Source of the DNA: a virus
DNA length: 21,117 nucleotides
Strand: one strand, 5' to 3'
Virus record (IMG/VR): IMGVR_UViG_3300032087_002275
Span: 1 to 21,117 of that record
Shown: in pieces, positions 7,909-15,439 of the stretch
Position numbering within the stretch: the first letter of the stretch is position 1
How the letters are laid out: each line of letters starts with the position of its first letter
Notes under the pieces: model-generated
Databases searched by the model: none
The model's input: only the letters and a program-made list of their open reading frames with translations
Told to the model about the DNA's origin: nothing
Program-made: the position numbers and the translations under genes

Positions 7909-9075
7909 TTAAAGTACTGCAGCAGTTTTAACTACAGCCAGACGCTCTGGACGTAGGATAAGTGAACCGTAGTACCACTTGATGCTCATGAAGCCAGTTT
8001 CGCCGTATGGATCGTTACGATCTGCAGTAGCTTCACCTGGTTTCTTGTGAGTGATCTTGAACTTCACTGATTTACCGTCAGTCTGGAAACCGATAGTAGT
8101 GAATGAACCATCACCAACAACAAGCATTGGGAATACGTCAACGTTACCGTTAGTTTCGTAAGAAGTACCAGCAGAAGCGACGTCGCCTTCACCAGCCCAC
8201 TTCATCATCTCTGGAACTACAACGATGCGGAACTGATCGATAGAACCAACTTCACCAGTAACAGTGTTACCGCCAGCAGCGTACTGCTGAACTGGAACGA
8301 ATGCTGGGTTACCGTGTAGATCAGTCATTGCACGTAGAGTTGGAAGAAGTTCCGAACCAACGTAGATGATGCGAGCAGCAGCGATAGTCTTAGTATCAAC
8401 TAGACGAGTACCAGTGATAACTTTAGTACCTTTAGGAGTACGGTTGTTATCTAGGTCGATTGCTAGACGCATAAGGTCGTCGTAAGTTACAACGTCTGCT
8501 TCACCAACAGTAGCGTTAGAAGTCGCAGCACCTGCGTAACGTACAACACCAGCACCGTTTAGAAGGTCGATCTGTAGAGCATCTTCAGTGATTTCAGATG
8601 CGCCGTTAACCATCTCACGAGCAACGTGCATTTCAAGCTCTGCATCAGAGTCGAAGTCTAGAGACTCTTGAGTGTACTCATCGAAGAAACCGAATTTCTC
8701 GATAGAACCTTCAAGTTCAAGACGCTTGAAGCCAACGCGGTTAACACGACCACCGTTCTCAGAAAGAGCTGGCATCTTACCTGCGATAGTACCGATGTCT
8801 TTAGATGAACCGTAAAGGTTACCGTCAGCAATCGCTACACCGTTAGCGTCGATACCCTGGTCGTTGACGTTGCGATCGTCAAGTAGAGGCATGTAGTGGA
8901 AAAGCTTGATGGTTTTACCCATGTGCTTAGGCATAGCAGTTACGTCAGCTAGCTGAGAGAAGTACTGTTCCTTCTTAGCTTCGATAAGTGCTTTTTTGTA
9001 AAAGTAATCAGTACGTAGCTGACCACCGATAGATGAATTAGATCCACCAATTGGATCGTTGTATGACTGTGCCAT
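7909..9075 (-). CDS. Major capsid protein, N4-gp56-like
   Basis: A 388-aa protein with the N-terminal signature of the N4-gp56 capsid family: '[33 protein letters not shown]' at about residues 38-80, then '[15 protein letters not shown]' and a C-terminal '[24 protein letters not shown]'. It is expected to adopt the HK97 fold and to form the icosahedral shell. The acidic scaffold gene directly precedes it. AAGGAG sits at ideal spacing before the ATG. Codon use is the most biased in the window (Asn AAC, Ile ATC, Phe TTC, Tyr TAC, Gly GGT, Leu CTT/CTA), as expected for the most abundant virion protein. The assignment is by motif memory and gene order. Confidence 0.88.
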   Translation of the reverse strand: MAQSYNDPIGGSNSSIGGQLRTDYFYKKALIEAKKEQYFSQLADVTAMPKHMGKTIKLFHYMPLLDDRNVNDQGIDANGVAIADGNLYGSSKDIGTIAGKMPALSENGGRVNRVGFKRLELEGSIEKFGFFDEYTQESLDFDSDAELEMHVAREMVNGASEITEDALQIDLLNGAGVVRYAGAATSNATVGEADVVTYDDLMRLAIDLDNNRTPKGTKVITGTRLVDTKTIAAARIIYVGSELLPTLRAMTDLHGNPAFVPVQQYAAGGNTVTGEVGSIDQFRIVVVPEMMKWAGEGDVASAGTSYETNGNVDVFPMLVVGDGSFTTIGFQTDGKSVKFKITHKKPGEATADRNDPYGETGFMSIKWYYGSLILRPERLAVVKTAAVL

Positions 9076-9093
9076 TTTCTCGCTCCTTAAGTA

Positions 9094-10278
9094 TTAGAGA
9101 AACTTGCTTGCAACTAATTTGTCGAACTCATCATCCGACATGCTTAATGGGTTAAAGTCTGATTCTTTCGCGCTAGAGGTTGGTGCCGTTTTGGTTGGGG
9201 CTGCCGCTTTCTTGCGATTGACGACTTTAGGATCAGCTTGTTTCTTAGGTTTAGGAGAAGGTTTGGCAGGTTCTTTCACCGCGTTTTGCTGTGCGAATCC
9301 GCCTTGCGCAAATATCCTGTCACCAATTTCACGGTACGCCTCAATATCAGACATTCCGTTTAGCCGACCTAGTGCTCGCTCCTTCGTCATTACAGCGTCA
9401 ATCTGAGCATAAATGCCGTTAGACATGTGCTCGTTTATCACCTGAATCACTTGGGGGTTTTGCACGATGATTTTGCGACTTGCTTCATCCCACTTATTGC
9501 TGATGAGATCGACAGTCTTGCCATAGGTATCGGTGTGCTGAATGCCTTCAAGTACCGAATCTAGTTCAATCTCTCGCTCATCCACAGTGTAAGACTGGGG
9601 TTTGTAGCTCGTCTTATCAGAGGTATCTATATCAAGCGGGTCGATGCCACTTTCCTTGATAAGATTACGAATAGCATCTGGATTCTTCTTATCCAGATCT
9701 ATGAGGTAATTTAGCTTAGATTCTTCGAGTAAACTATTGTTTTCCAACATCTTCAACAATTTCATGTGGGGTTTTAAGCCAGACATCTTTTTGCTGTAGT
9801 TGGCGCCCATCTGCATGAGCTGAATCGCTTCGTCTACTGAATCTACTTTGATCTCTTTACCGTTCGCTTTAAACGGAGCCAAGATCTTCATGTACTCAGC
9901 TTTGTAGTCGATACCGTCATCAGTATCAGCATCATCTGAGTCTTGTTCTTCCTCAGCGTCTTCTACAGACTCTGCAGGTTCTCCTGAACCATCAAATACA
10001 TCGGGACCACCGTCTATTTCAGACGATTCAGGATCAGCATCGGTATCACCGCTGTCATCAGTATCAGGAGTTGAATCATCAGTATCTTCTGGCACATCGT
10101 CTTCAGGTGCCTCATCTGTTTCGTTGTTATCTACCGCATCGTCACCTTCAGCATCCGAGGGCTCAGCGCCCTCTTCTGCTTCAGTGCCGCTGGGAATATC
10201 GTTGAGATCCATGTTCATGATCTCTTCGTCTGATAACTCTAGAAAGCTATCGTCATTCTTCAGCAGCTCATCACTCAT
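9094..10278 (-). CDS. Capsid scaffolding protein
   Basis: A 394-aa protein with strong charge segregation. Residues 10-123 are almost entirely Asp, Glu, Ser, Thr and Pro; residues 125-330 are helical and include 'APFKANGKEIKVDSVDEAIQ' and 'LMQMGANYSKKM', a segment I know from podovirus scaffold proteins; residues 336-365 are Lys/Pro/Ala-rich; the C-terminus (380-394) is a short amphipathic helix. Scaffolds of P22 and T7 bind the capsid protein through a C-terminal helix, so the last residues are the likely coat-binding part. Its ATG overlaps the stop of the 114-aa gene (ATGA), with GAGGAG upstream, and it ends 18 bp before the capsid gene. The very acidic N-terminus is unusually long. Confidence 0.82.
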   Translation of the reverse strand: MSDELLKNDDSFLELSDEEIMNMDLNDIPSGTEAEEGAEPSDAEGDDAVDNNETDEAPEDDVPEDTDDSTPDTDDSGDTDADPESSEIDGGPDVFDGSGEPAESVEDAEEEQDSDDADTDDGIDYKAEYMKILAPFKANGKEIKVDSVDEAIQLMQMGANYSKKMSGLKPHMKLLKMLENNSLLEESKLNYLIDLDKKNPDAIRNLIKESGIDPLDIDTSDKTSYKPQSYTVDEREIELDSVLEGIQHTDTYGKTVDLISNKWDEASRKIIVQNPQVIQVINEHMSNGIYAQIDAVMTKERALGRLNGMSDIEAYREIGDRIFAQGGFAQQNAVKEPAKPSPKPKKQADPKVVNRKKAAAPTKTAPTSSAKESDFNPLSMSDDEFDKLVASKFL

Positions 10279-10619
10279 GCATCAAGCTCCTCAGCCAACA
10301 TCTCTTCACGGGTAGCTTCGTCATCAGCAATGGCTTTCTCTGCCATACGACCCATCTGCATAACCGTAGATAGGTACTGACGAACTGTACCGATTGCATC
10401 CATCTGCTTAACGATAAGCGCTTGGCTCTCTTCGTCTTGCATGTTTGGATCAGCTTTTAGTGTGACTAGACGGACTGGCTCTTTCTCGAAGTAGCCTTCT
10501 AGGAACAGGGCTTTGAAGTCACGGTTACGGGTAAGTCGATCCAAAGACTTCATTAGATCAACAGACTTCTTAGCGTGCTTAATAGAGAGTTCGATCGTTT
10601 CAAGATCATGTTGTGACAT
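10275..10619 (-). CDS. Small helical protein between portal and scaffold (N4 gp58 position)
   Basis: A 114-aa soluble, helical protein. It contains 'LDRLTRNRDFKALFLEGYFEKEPVRLVTL' at about residues 25-53 and a helix 'MDAIGTVRQYLSTVMQMGRMAEKAI' at 73-97. I recognise this layout from small proteins encoded between portal and scaffold genes in N4-like and marine podoviruses, but I know of no assigned function; a portal- or scaffold-associated assembly factor is the simplest guess. AGAGGA precedes the ATG, and the stop overlaps the scaffold start by 4 nt, so translation is probably coupled. Confidence 0.65.
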   Translation of the reverse strand: MSQHDLETIELSIKHAKKSVDLMKSLDRLTRNRDFKALFLEGYFEKEPVRLVTLKADPNMQDEESQALIVKQMDAIGTVRQYLSTVMQMGRMAEKAIADDEATREEMLAEELDA

Positions 10620-10645
10620 TACTTGTGTCCTCTGGCGAGATAATA

Positions 10646-10673
10646 GTAAAAAGATGCACCCCCGAAGGGGTGC
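10646..10673 (-). terminator. UUCG-loop terminator after the portal gene
   Basis: A 7-bp stem GCACCCC/GGGGTGC (10656-10662 and 10667-10673). On the minus strand the loop is TTCG closed by C-G, a very stable cUUCGg tetraloop, followed by ATCTTTTTA. It lies between the portal stop and the 114-aa gene start. Only about 27 bases remain before that start, so no new promoter fits. Confidence 0.8.
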
Positions 10674-10685
10674 GATGTGGGGGGG

Positions 10686-12824
10686 TTATTGAGGTGTTGC
10701 AGTTTTGTCGTTCAGCGAGGCTTTCACGACTTCAAGCTTAGCGTTGGCTTTTGCTTGTTCTCCTAGCTTCTGTAGATCACGTTCCTGCTTAACGCCAGAC
10801 TCCTGCTCTACAAAGTTCAGATTCTTCAGATCGGTATCAGACTGGATGTTGCCAGACTTAACCTGTTCAGTACCTGCCTTAGCTTGATCCAACATAGCGC
10901 CAGCCTGGTTCTCCATAGCACGGCTCTGTAGTTCTGCGATCTCAGCCTGTAGCTTAGCCATCTCTAGCTGCTGTAGCTGTACTTGCATTGGATCAGGTTG
11001 TGGCTGGTACTCTTCAATACTTTTAGCCAGATCAGGCATCTTACGTAGACGGGCAATGTCAGCAAGGATCATACGAGACATCGCTGGATCCATGTTGTTA
11101 CCCATTGTCTGAAGCATAAATGCCAGTTCTTGTGCTTTAGCGTTGTCTTCTTCAGCCGTTGAGATCGAGAGACGTAGATCGAAGTTACCGGCAAGATCGT
11201 CACGACGAATGGTGACAAACTCTTCGTTAGTAATACGAACCACTTCCTCTTCAGAGAGGAACTCAGCGTTCATCGCAATGAACTTACGACCAATCTGGAT
11301 GATGCCATCTGCTAGACGACGTAGGATGCCTAGCTCACGTTTAGAGGCTGCATCGAGTGCACCTCGTACGCCTGTTGCAGTATCTCCCAACGCCTGACCA
11401 CTGATACCATTATTAAACGCCTTAACACCAGTCAGTGATTCTGCATCTGCATTCTGGAGCTGCAGCATAACTTGCGCAGAGTTAGGGATTTCTGGATAGG
11501 TATGCATGAAGATTGCTTGGCGAGGATCAACGTTCGCATTGAACTCATAATCCATGCCTTGATCGAAGCGGCGCTTGTTGGTTAAGTCGAGGGCGTCTTT
11601 ACGCACGCCAGTCTGACCATTTGCGCTCTTACCCATGATATCAATCATGCCACGGGTAACGGCTCCGAGAATCTTCTGGTTATCTTCCAGTAGTTCCCCA
11701 TCAGGCTGTCCGTAGAGGCTCTTACGGACTGGGAGATACGGTACAACTACAAACGGTAGTTGTTGATCTGGGAATGGGTTCTCTTCAAGGCGAATCAATA
11801 CATCACCTGCCCATGCAGCAACGATGGGTTGAACCACACCGCTACCATCAATGTCCCAGAAACCCCAATACTCATGAACCATGAATTTCTTACGTGGTTC
11901 GTCATTGAAGTTAAATGCGCTGTTGTCTTCAGAGACGTGATCAGGATTACCCAGAATTGAGCTGTTAGTAATCTTAATCGCCTCTAAGTTCTTGTACTTA
12001 CCGTCACGACGTAACTCGTCCAGTGAGGTTTCAAAGGTGTACACCGCAAAACGTGCTTTAGTCATATCACCACCACAAGATGGATCAATCACAACGTTTC
12101 GGTAATCACAGATCTCTAGAGTGGGTTGGTTCCGAACAGGTACGACTTCCGTAACCTGTTCTTCCCCAGACTCTACAGGTACAAGCACTTGACCATTCTC
12201 GATAGAAAGCTGGAGGGCTTCCTGGATTTCGGATGGCACCTGCTGTGCAAAAGCTTCAGGATTGCTCTGAAGAAGTTGAGCCAGCTGCTGATACTGGTTA
12301 GCGATGGTGGGATCATTTGCAGGGACAAAGTCGTAGATAGTCTCAGTACGAGTCACTTCGCGCTCTTCGTAATCCCATCCGACTCTGACAATAACCGTAC
12401 CTTCATCAACCGCAGTACGAACGTACTCGTCAATGAACTTGGTCTTTTCGATCTTAGTATTGAATTGGTTGTTGAGAACCAACTGGTTTTGTTGAGCAGC
12501 CTTCTTATCTTCCCAACTCACTGGGTAGACGTTATACACATCTGGAGTTGATAGGAATGGCTCACTCAAAGCCGAGTATCTCCACTCAGCCTGTTTGCGA
12601 ATCAGTTTAGGTTGAATGCTCGACTTACCTTTTTGGTATTGCTGACGAGCCGAACCTTTGACGTGTAAGTTATCAAGCCAACGATTAACGTCAGATACGT
12701 GAGAATCTGTTTCGTTCTTCGCATCAGAGTAATCTTGTTTAAGCTCAGCAACTGAAGGTTCGTTTTCCCAGTCGGTAAGCTTTTCAAGACTTGTCTGCAT
12801 ATATTGCATATCTGCGTCTTTCAT
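10686..12824 (-). CDS. Portal protein
   Basis: A 712-aa protein of typical size for N4/P22-type portals. Residues 45-110 contain 'DNLHVKGSARQQYQKGKSS' and 'IRKQAEWRYSALSEPFLST', the start of the portal core in this family as I remember it; then 'VGWDYEE', 'DYRNVVIDPSCGGDMTKARF' and 'LLEDNQKILGAVTRGMIDIMG' (the long core helix). Residues 607-712 form a Gln/Ala/Lys-rich coiled coil, likely the barrel or a long C-terminal helix inside the head. It would form the dodecameric ring at one vertex through which DNA is packaged and ejected. It is the first gene of the head operon, preceded by a regulatory gap. A 4-codon upstream ORF overlaps its start. Confidence 0.88.
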   Translation of the reverse strand: MKDADMQYMQTSLEKLTDWENEPSVAELKQDYSDAKNETDSHVSDVNRWLDNLHVKGSARQQYQKGKSSIQPKLIRKQAEWRYSALSEPFLSTPDVYNVYPVSWEDKKAAQQNQLVLNNQFNTKIEKTKFIDEYVRTAVDEGTVIVRVGWDYEEREVTRTETIYDFVPANDPTIANQYQQLAQLLQSNPEAFAQQVPSEIQEALQLSIENGQVLVPVESGEEQVTEVVPVRNQPTLEICDYRNVVIDPSCGGDMTKARFAVYTFETSLDELRRDGKYKNLEAIKITNSSILGNPDHVSEDNSAFNFNDEPRKKFMVHEYWGFWDIDGSGVVQPIVAAWAGDVLIRLEENPFPDQQLPFVVVPYLPVRKSLYGQPDGELLEDNQKILGAVTRGMIDIMGKSANGQTGVRKDALDLTNKRRFDQGMDYEFNANVDPRQAIFMHTYPEIPNSAQVMLQLQNADAESLTGVKAFNNGISGQALGDTATGVRGALDAASKRELGILRRLADGIIQIGRKFIAMNAEFLSEEEVVRITNEEFVTIRRDDLAGNFDLRLSISTAEEDNAKAQELAFMLQTMGNNMDPAMSRMILADIARLRKMPDLAKSIEEYQPQPDPMQVQLQQLEMAKLQAEIAELQSRAMENQAGAMLDQAKAGTEQVKSGNIQSDTDLKNLNFVEQESGVKQERDLQKLGEQAKANAKLEVVKASLNDKTATPQ

Positions 12825-12835
12825 ATTAAGTACAT
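12821..12835 (-). other. Possible 4-codon upstream ORF overlapping the portal start
   Basis: On the minus strand ATG TAC TTA ATA TGA runs from 12835 to 12821, and the portal ATG (12824-12822) lies within its last two codons (ATATGA). AGACAGG stands closer to this first ATG than to the portal ATG. It could be chance or a small translational control element. Confidence 0.3.
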
Positions 12836-12986
12836 ACCTGTCTTTTAAATAAAAGAGCTATTATAAAAGCCCCTTGTCGGCTTGATATTAAATATCAGTC
12901 TTTGACAGGCATTCTAACGACTTAAACACAATATAAACAAATTTATTTACATATTTACCACTATATATTGTGTTTTTGGTAATAAA
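12825..12986 (-). promoter_or_regulatory. Regulatory gap upstream of the portal gene
   Basis: This AT-rich gap lies between the tail-fibre terminator and the portal gene. Read on the minus strand, TTGTTT (12940-12935) and TAGAAT (12916-12911) are 18 bp apart, an acceptable sigma70-like pair. A second TATAAT (12865-12860) has no good -35. A 15-nt palindrome TGATATT-A-AATATCA lies at 12883-12897. A perfect 12-bp inverted repeat (listed separately) has one arm inside the spacer of the first candidate promoter. Promoter calls are inference from consensus only. Confidence 0.45.
12924..12975. repeat. Perfect 12-bp inverted repeat AAACACAATATA / TATATTGTGTTT
   Basis: Arms at 12924-12935 and 12964-12975, separated by 28 bp. 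The arms match without error and stop matching on both sides. It lies in the only sizeable non-coding gap between the tail-fibre and head operons. The arrangement fits either a two-site operator with centres about 40 bp (nearly four helical turns) apart or a large-loop RNA hairpin. Confidence 0.7.
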
Positions 12987-13006
12987 AAACCTGCCGAAGC
13001 AGGTTT
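12981..13006 (-). terminator. UUCG-loop terminator ending the tail-fibre operon
   Basis: An 8-bp stem AAACCTGC/GCAGGTTT (12987-12994 and 12999-13006) with a TTCG loop on the minus strand, closed by C-G, and followed by T residues and ATTACC. It begins a few bases after the stop of the 396-aa gene. The plus-strand side is also T-rich, so it may work in both directions. Confidence 0.85.
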
Positions 13007-13010
13007 CTAT

Positions 13011-14201
13011 TTAAATTAAATGCGATGGCGCTATAAGTTCTTCTTCATATTCCCAAGGACGTTGGAACGCATAAAATAAAATCTTCGTTGCAACACCGTG
13101 TTCGAATATCACCGAACCTGCATTTATTTGTAATAACTCACCGTTCTCTCCAAGATTATAATGACGTACTCGGTAACGCCCATTACCTGAATCTAATTCA
13201 GCAGCAATAGTGTCGTTTACTGGCGACGGTAAATTATAGTACTGAGCCACTGCATTTAATTGTTCACTGGATTGAGCATTAAAATAAACCTCAGCAAACT
13301 CTTCAGGTAAACCATAATGAGAGCGTGCGTACCATATACCACCTAAATCAGTTAAGTCGTGTTCCTCTTCAAAATAAATACCTTTATCAGAGAAGGAACC
13401 TAATACACTGTAAACCAGCTTAGAGGGTTCAAAGACACGCTTTTTACCGTTAGATTCAAAACCTGCCCAAGCAATAAACGGGTTATCTGACTCAGCATCA
13501 TGAAAACGGTACTGAGTACGTACACCATCTGCACGGCGTGAACGAATACGCACTTCCGTCATGTCAGACATGCGCCCGTTGTGATCACTACCTGGCGTCA
13601 CAATGCCACCGCATAACCGTTTAAAGTAACCACCCTCTTCCCAGACTTTACCGCCTTGGTAGTAGGCTGTACCTTTCATCCACAAATCCCAAGCACCGAT
13701 GTCTTTTGGATAAGTGTAAAGCTTCAAATACGTCGGTGAGCCATCAACATACTTAACCGCACCAACCACAACAGGACGTCCTTCAACGTTGTACATGGCG
13801 ATGGTTTCAGGTGCTGTATCGATAACTTGATCAAGCTCAGGCGTGCTAGGGTTTGCTAAACCATAAAACTCTGAAATGCTTTGCAGTGCTTCAGCGTTAT
13901 CAATTGCAAAGAAGAGATCGAAGTTCTGATCGTCCCACTTCTCTTTAACCGCTACGCACAACCACAATGTGACAGCTGGCGCTAATGGATAATGTTCCAG
14001 CTCTGCTGCTGGTACATCACTGGATGGGTAAAACGCTTTAAACTGTTCCGTTACCCAATACCGTTTACCGTCATTCTTCACTTGATTAAAGATGGGATCG
14101 GCTTCAGGATCAAAAGTGTACTCCTGCATTAATTGGTTATGGGTCTTCTCTTTGTAGATGTCACCACCGTTGTGGTACACCACTTCATGAAACTTAGGCA
14201 T
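13011..14201 (-). CDS. Tail-fibre operon protein with a diverged internal duplication
   Basis: A 396-aa protein, rich in Tyr, Trp and Phe and probably beta-structured, without membrane segments. Two regions look like copies of each other: residues 94-172 and 302-385. They share 'A/S-E-x-L-x-x-I/V-x-x-[FY]-Y-[GN]-L' followed by a Pro/Ser turn, then 'x-Y-x-[VL]' strands and a final '[TF]-[YF]-x-x-P...W' segment. It is the last gene of the tail-fibre operon; its ATG overlaps the stop of the 319-aa gene by 8 nt. I do not recognise the family. From position it is probably a receptor-binding, tip or chaperone-like protein that completes the fibre. Confidence 0.55.
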   Translation of the reverse strand: MPKFHEVVYHNGGDIYKEKTHNQLMQEYTFDPEADPIFNQVKNDGKRYWVTEQFKAFYPSSDVPAAELEHYPLAPAVTLWLCVAVKEKWDDQNFDLFFAIDNAEALQSISEFYGLANPSTPELDQVIDTAPETIAMYNVEGRPVVVGAVKYVDGSPTYLKLYTYPKDIGAWDLWMKGTAYYQGGKVWEEGGYFKRLCGGIVTPGSDHNGRMSDMTEVRIRSRRADGVRTQYRFHDAESDNPFIAWAGFESNGKKRVFEPSKLVYSVLGSFSDKGIYFEEEHDLTDLGGIWYARSHYGLPEEFAEVYFNAQSSEQLNAVAQYYNLPSPVNDTIAAELDSGNGRYRVRHYNLGENGELLQINAGSVIFEHGVATKILFYAFQRPWEYEEELIAPSHLI

Positions 14202-15153
14202 CGTAGTGACTCGCGTTAATTAAGATGATGGGGTTTGTAGTCAAATTAATAGTTTTCTCGCTGTAAGGACGTGCACCTGATGTGTACGATTTACCGTCAC
14301 CACCAAACCAACCGCCACCCTCTGCACTCTGATTAAACGAGTAACCCGCACGAATAGTAGACCAACCGGCTGTTAGCTGTAGGTTTGGCTCTGTACCTTG
14401 TAAGCCATAGGCAGCGTGATACATAGCCCACCACCACGTGTACGCTCTGTGTTCCTGACATGAGCCGCCGTAACCACAGGACTTGTAATAACCCGAATAC
14501 ACATTATCGATTACGGATTCAGCAATAGACGGTGCTAAGAACGCTAAGTCTTCTCGTGCAGCATCGGCAATGTCGTAAGTATTAAACGTCGTGTCACAGT
14601 GATAGTCACCGTAACCATTAAGCCAACTGCTTTGGTTCCAGTTACCGTAACTGTAGTTACTTGGGGTTGTATCACATGGCATAGAAGGGGGAACTGCGAT
14701 CGCAACATCGTGGATTGCCATTGGTCTTCGCCCAGAATCAAACGCCACTTCACCGTTATCTAGAAACGTAACAAGACCCGTATCCGTCATAGGCGTAGTA
14801 ACGCCTGTTAACTGCGTAAAACAGTAAACACGTGGGTGCAGATATGTCGGACCGTGTTGCAAAATCTTAATGTACCAGTAACCTGCTTCGTACCAAGTTC
14901 TTAGTACACCGTAACGAGTCGTATGCGCCCCTGGGCGTATAAAGACGAGTGGCGACTGTTCATTGATTGCAGGTATTCGAAACGTGTACATACAGCGCCC
15001 TGACAATAAGCCATCACCGCCGTATCCCGTAAATGTTGTTAAGCCTGATTCATCGTTAGAGTGGAGGGCTGCTTCGCCCATGAAGTGAAATGAACGTATA
15101 TCCGAACTAACCAGTATATGGTTTTCGTCGTTACGCACCGAAATGCCGTACAT
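14194..15153 (-). CDS. Probable tail-tip / receptor-binding protein
   Basis: A 319-aa, aromatic- and Gly-rich, beta-type protein. Its start (MYGISVRNDENHILVSSD) and N-terminal half resemble, from memory, tail proteins that follow gpJ-like fibre genes (DUF6453-type), but this is weak. Residues 160-235 are Cys-, Tyr- and Gly-rich with a repeated CDTT (160-163, 186-189) and C226/C232 in a CGYGGSC stretch, which could bind metal or form disulfides in the virion. The C-terminus (270-319) is Gly/Ser-rich. AGGACG precedes the ATG; the start lies one base after the stop of the 94-aa gene. Its variable-looking, surface-type composition and position suggest host recognition. Confidence 0.55.
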   Translation of the reverse strand: MYGISVRNDENHILVSSDIRSFHFMGEAALHSNDESGLTTFTGYGGDGLLSGRCMYTFRIPAINEQSPLVFIRPGAHTTRYGVLRTWYEAGYWYIKILQHGPTYLHPRVYCFTQLTGVTTPMTDTGLVTFLDNGEVAFDSGRRPMAIHDVAIAVPPSMPCDTTPSNYSYGNWNQSSWLNGYGDYHCDTTFNTYDIADAAREDLAFLAPSIAESVIDNVYSGYYKSCGYGGSCQEHRAYTWWWAMYHAAYGLQGTEPNLQLTAGWSTIRAGYSFNQSAEGGGWFGGDGKSYTSGARPYSEKTINLTTNPIILINASHYDA

Positions 15154-15154
15154 A

Positions 15155-15439
15155 TTATCGTCCTAAAATTAGAATGGCTGTTGAGATAGCCCCACCAGTC
15201 GCAGTGATTGTGTCGCCCGAACGGGTCACAGTGTGTACATAGTTCTCTTGACCACCCCAAAGAGCATCAAGCAACTGAGTACTGATTAGAATGTCTGTAA
15301 AATTATTCATCTCAGGCACTGACCAACTGGCATTAGCACCTTCAGGAGCCACTAAGTACTTTACAAAGTTCCAAGTGGTTTTAGAGGTGTCGAAGTACGA
15401 CACCCCCTGATCATTGAGTAACTGTAAGCCTTGAGCCAT
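15155..15439 (-). CDS. Small tail-fibre operon protein
   Basis: A 94-aa protein with no signal or membrane segment: a mixed N-terminal part (residues 1-60, Trp/Phe/Asn-rich) and a short beta-like C-terminus 'HTVTRSGDTITATGGAIST' at 68-86. The start codon shares one base with the stop of the 532-aa fibre gene (TAATG), so the two are likely translated together. It probably caps or joins the fibre to the next tip protein; no family recognised. Confidence 0.55.
   Translation of the reverse strand: MAQGLQLLNDQGVSYFDTSKTTWNFVKYLVAPEGANASWSVPEMNNFTDILISTQLLDALWGGQENYVHTVTRSGDTITATGGAISTAILILGR

Noticed and set aside
12126-12551. A 141-codon plus-strand ORF inside the portal gene
   Set aside because: It is antisense to the well-supported portal gene, has no Shine-Dalgarno and has no recognisable protein pattern.
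12902-12937. A TTGACA on the plus strand as a promoter
   Set aside because: No -10 box at 16-18 bp spacing; it would drive antisense RNA into the fibre operon.
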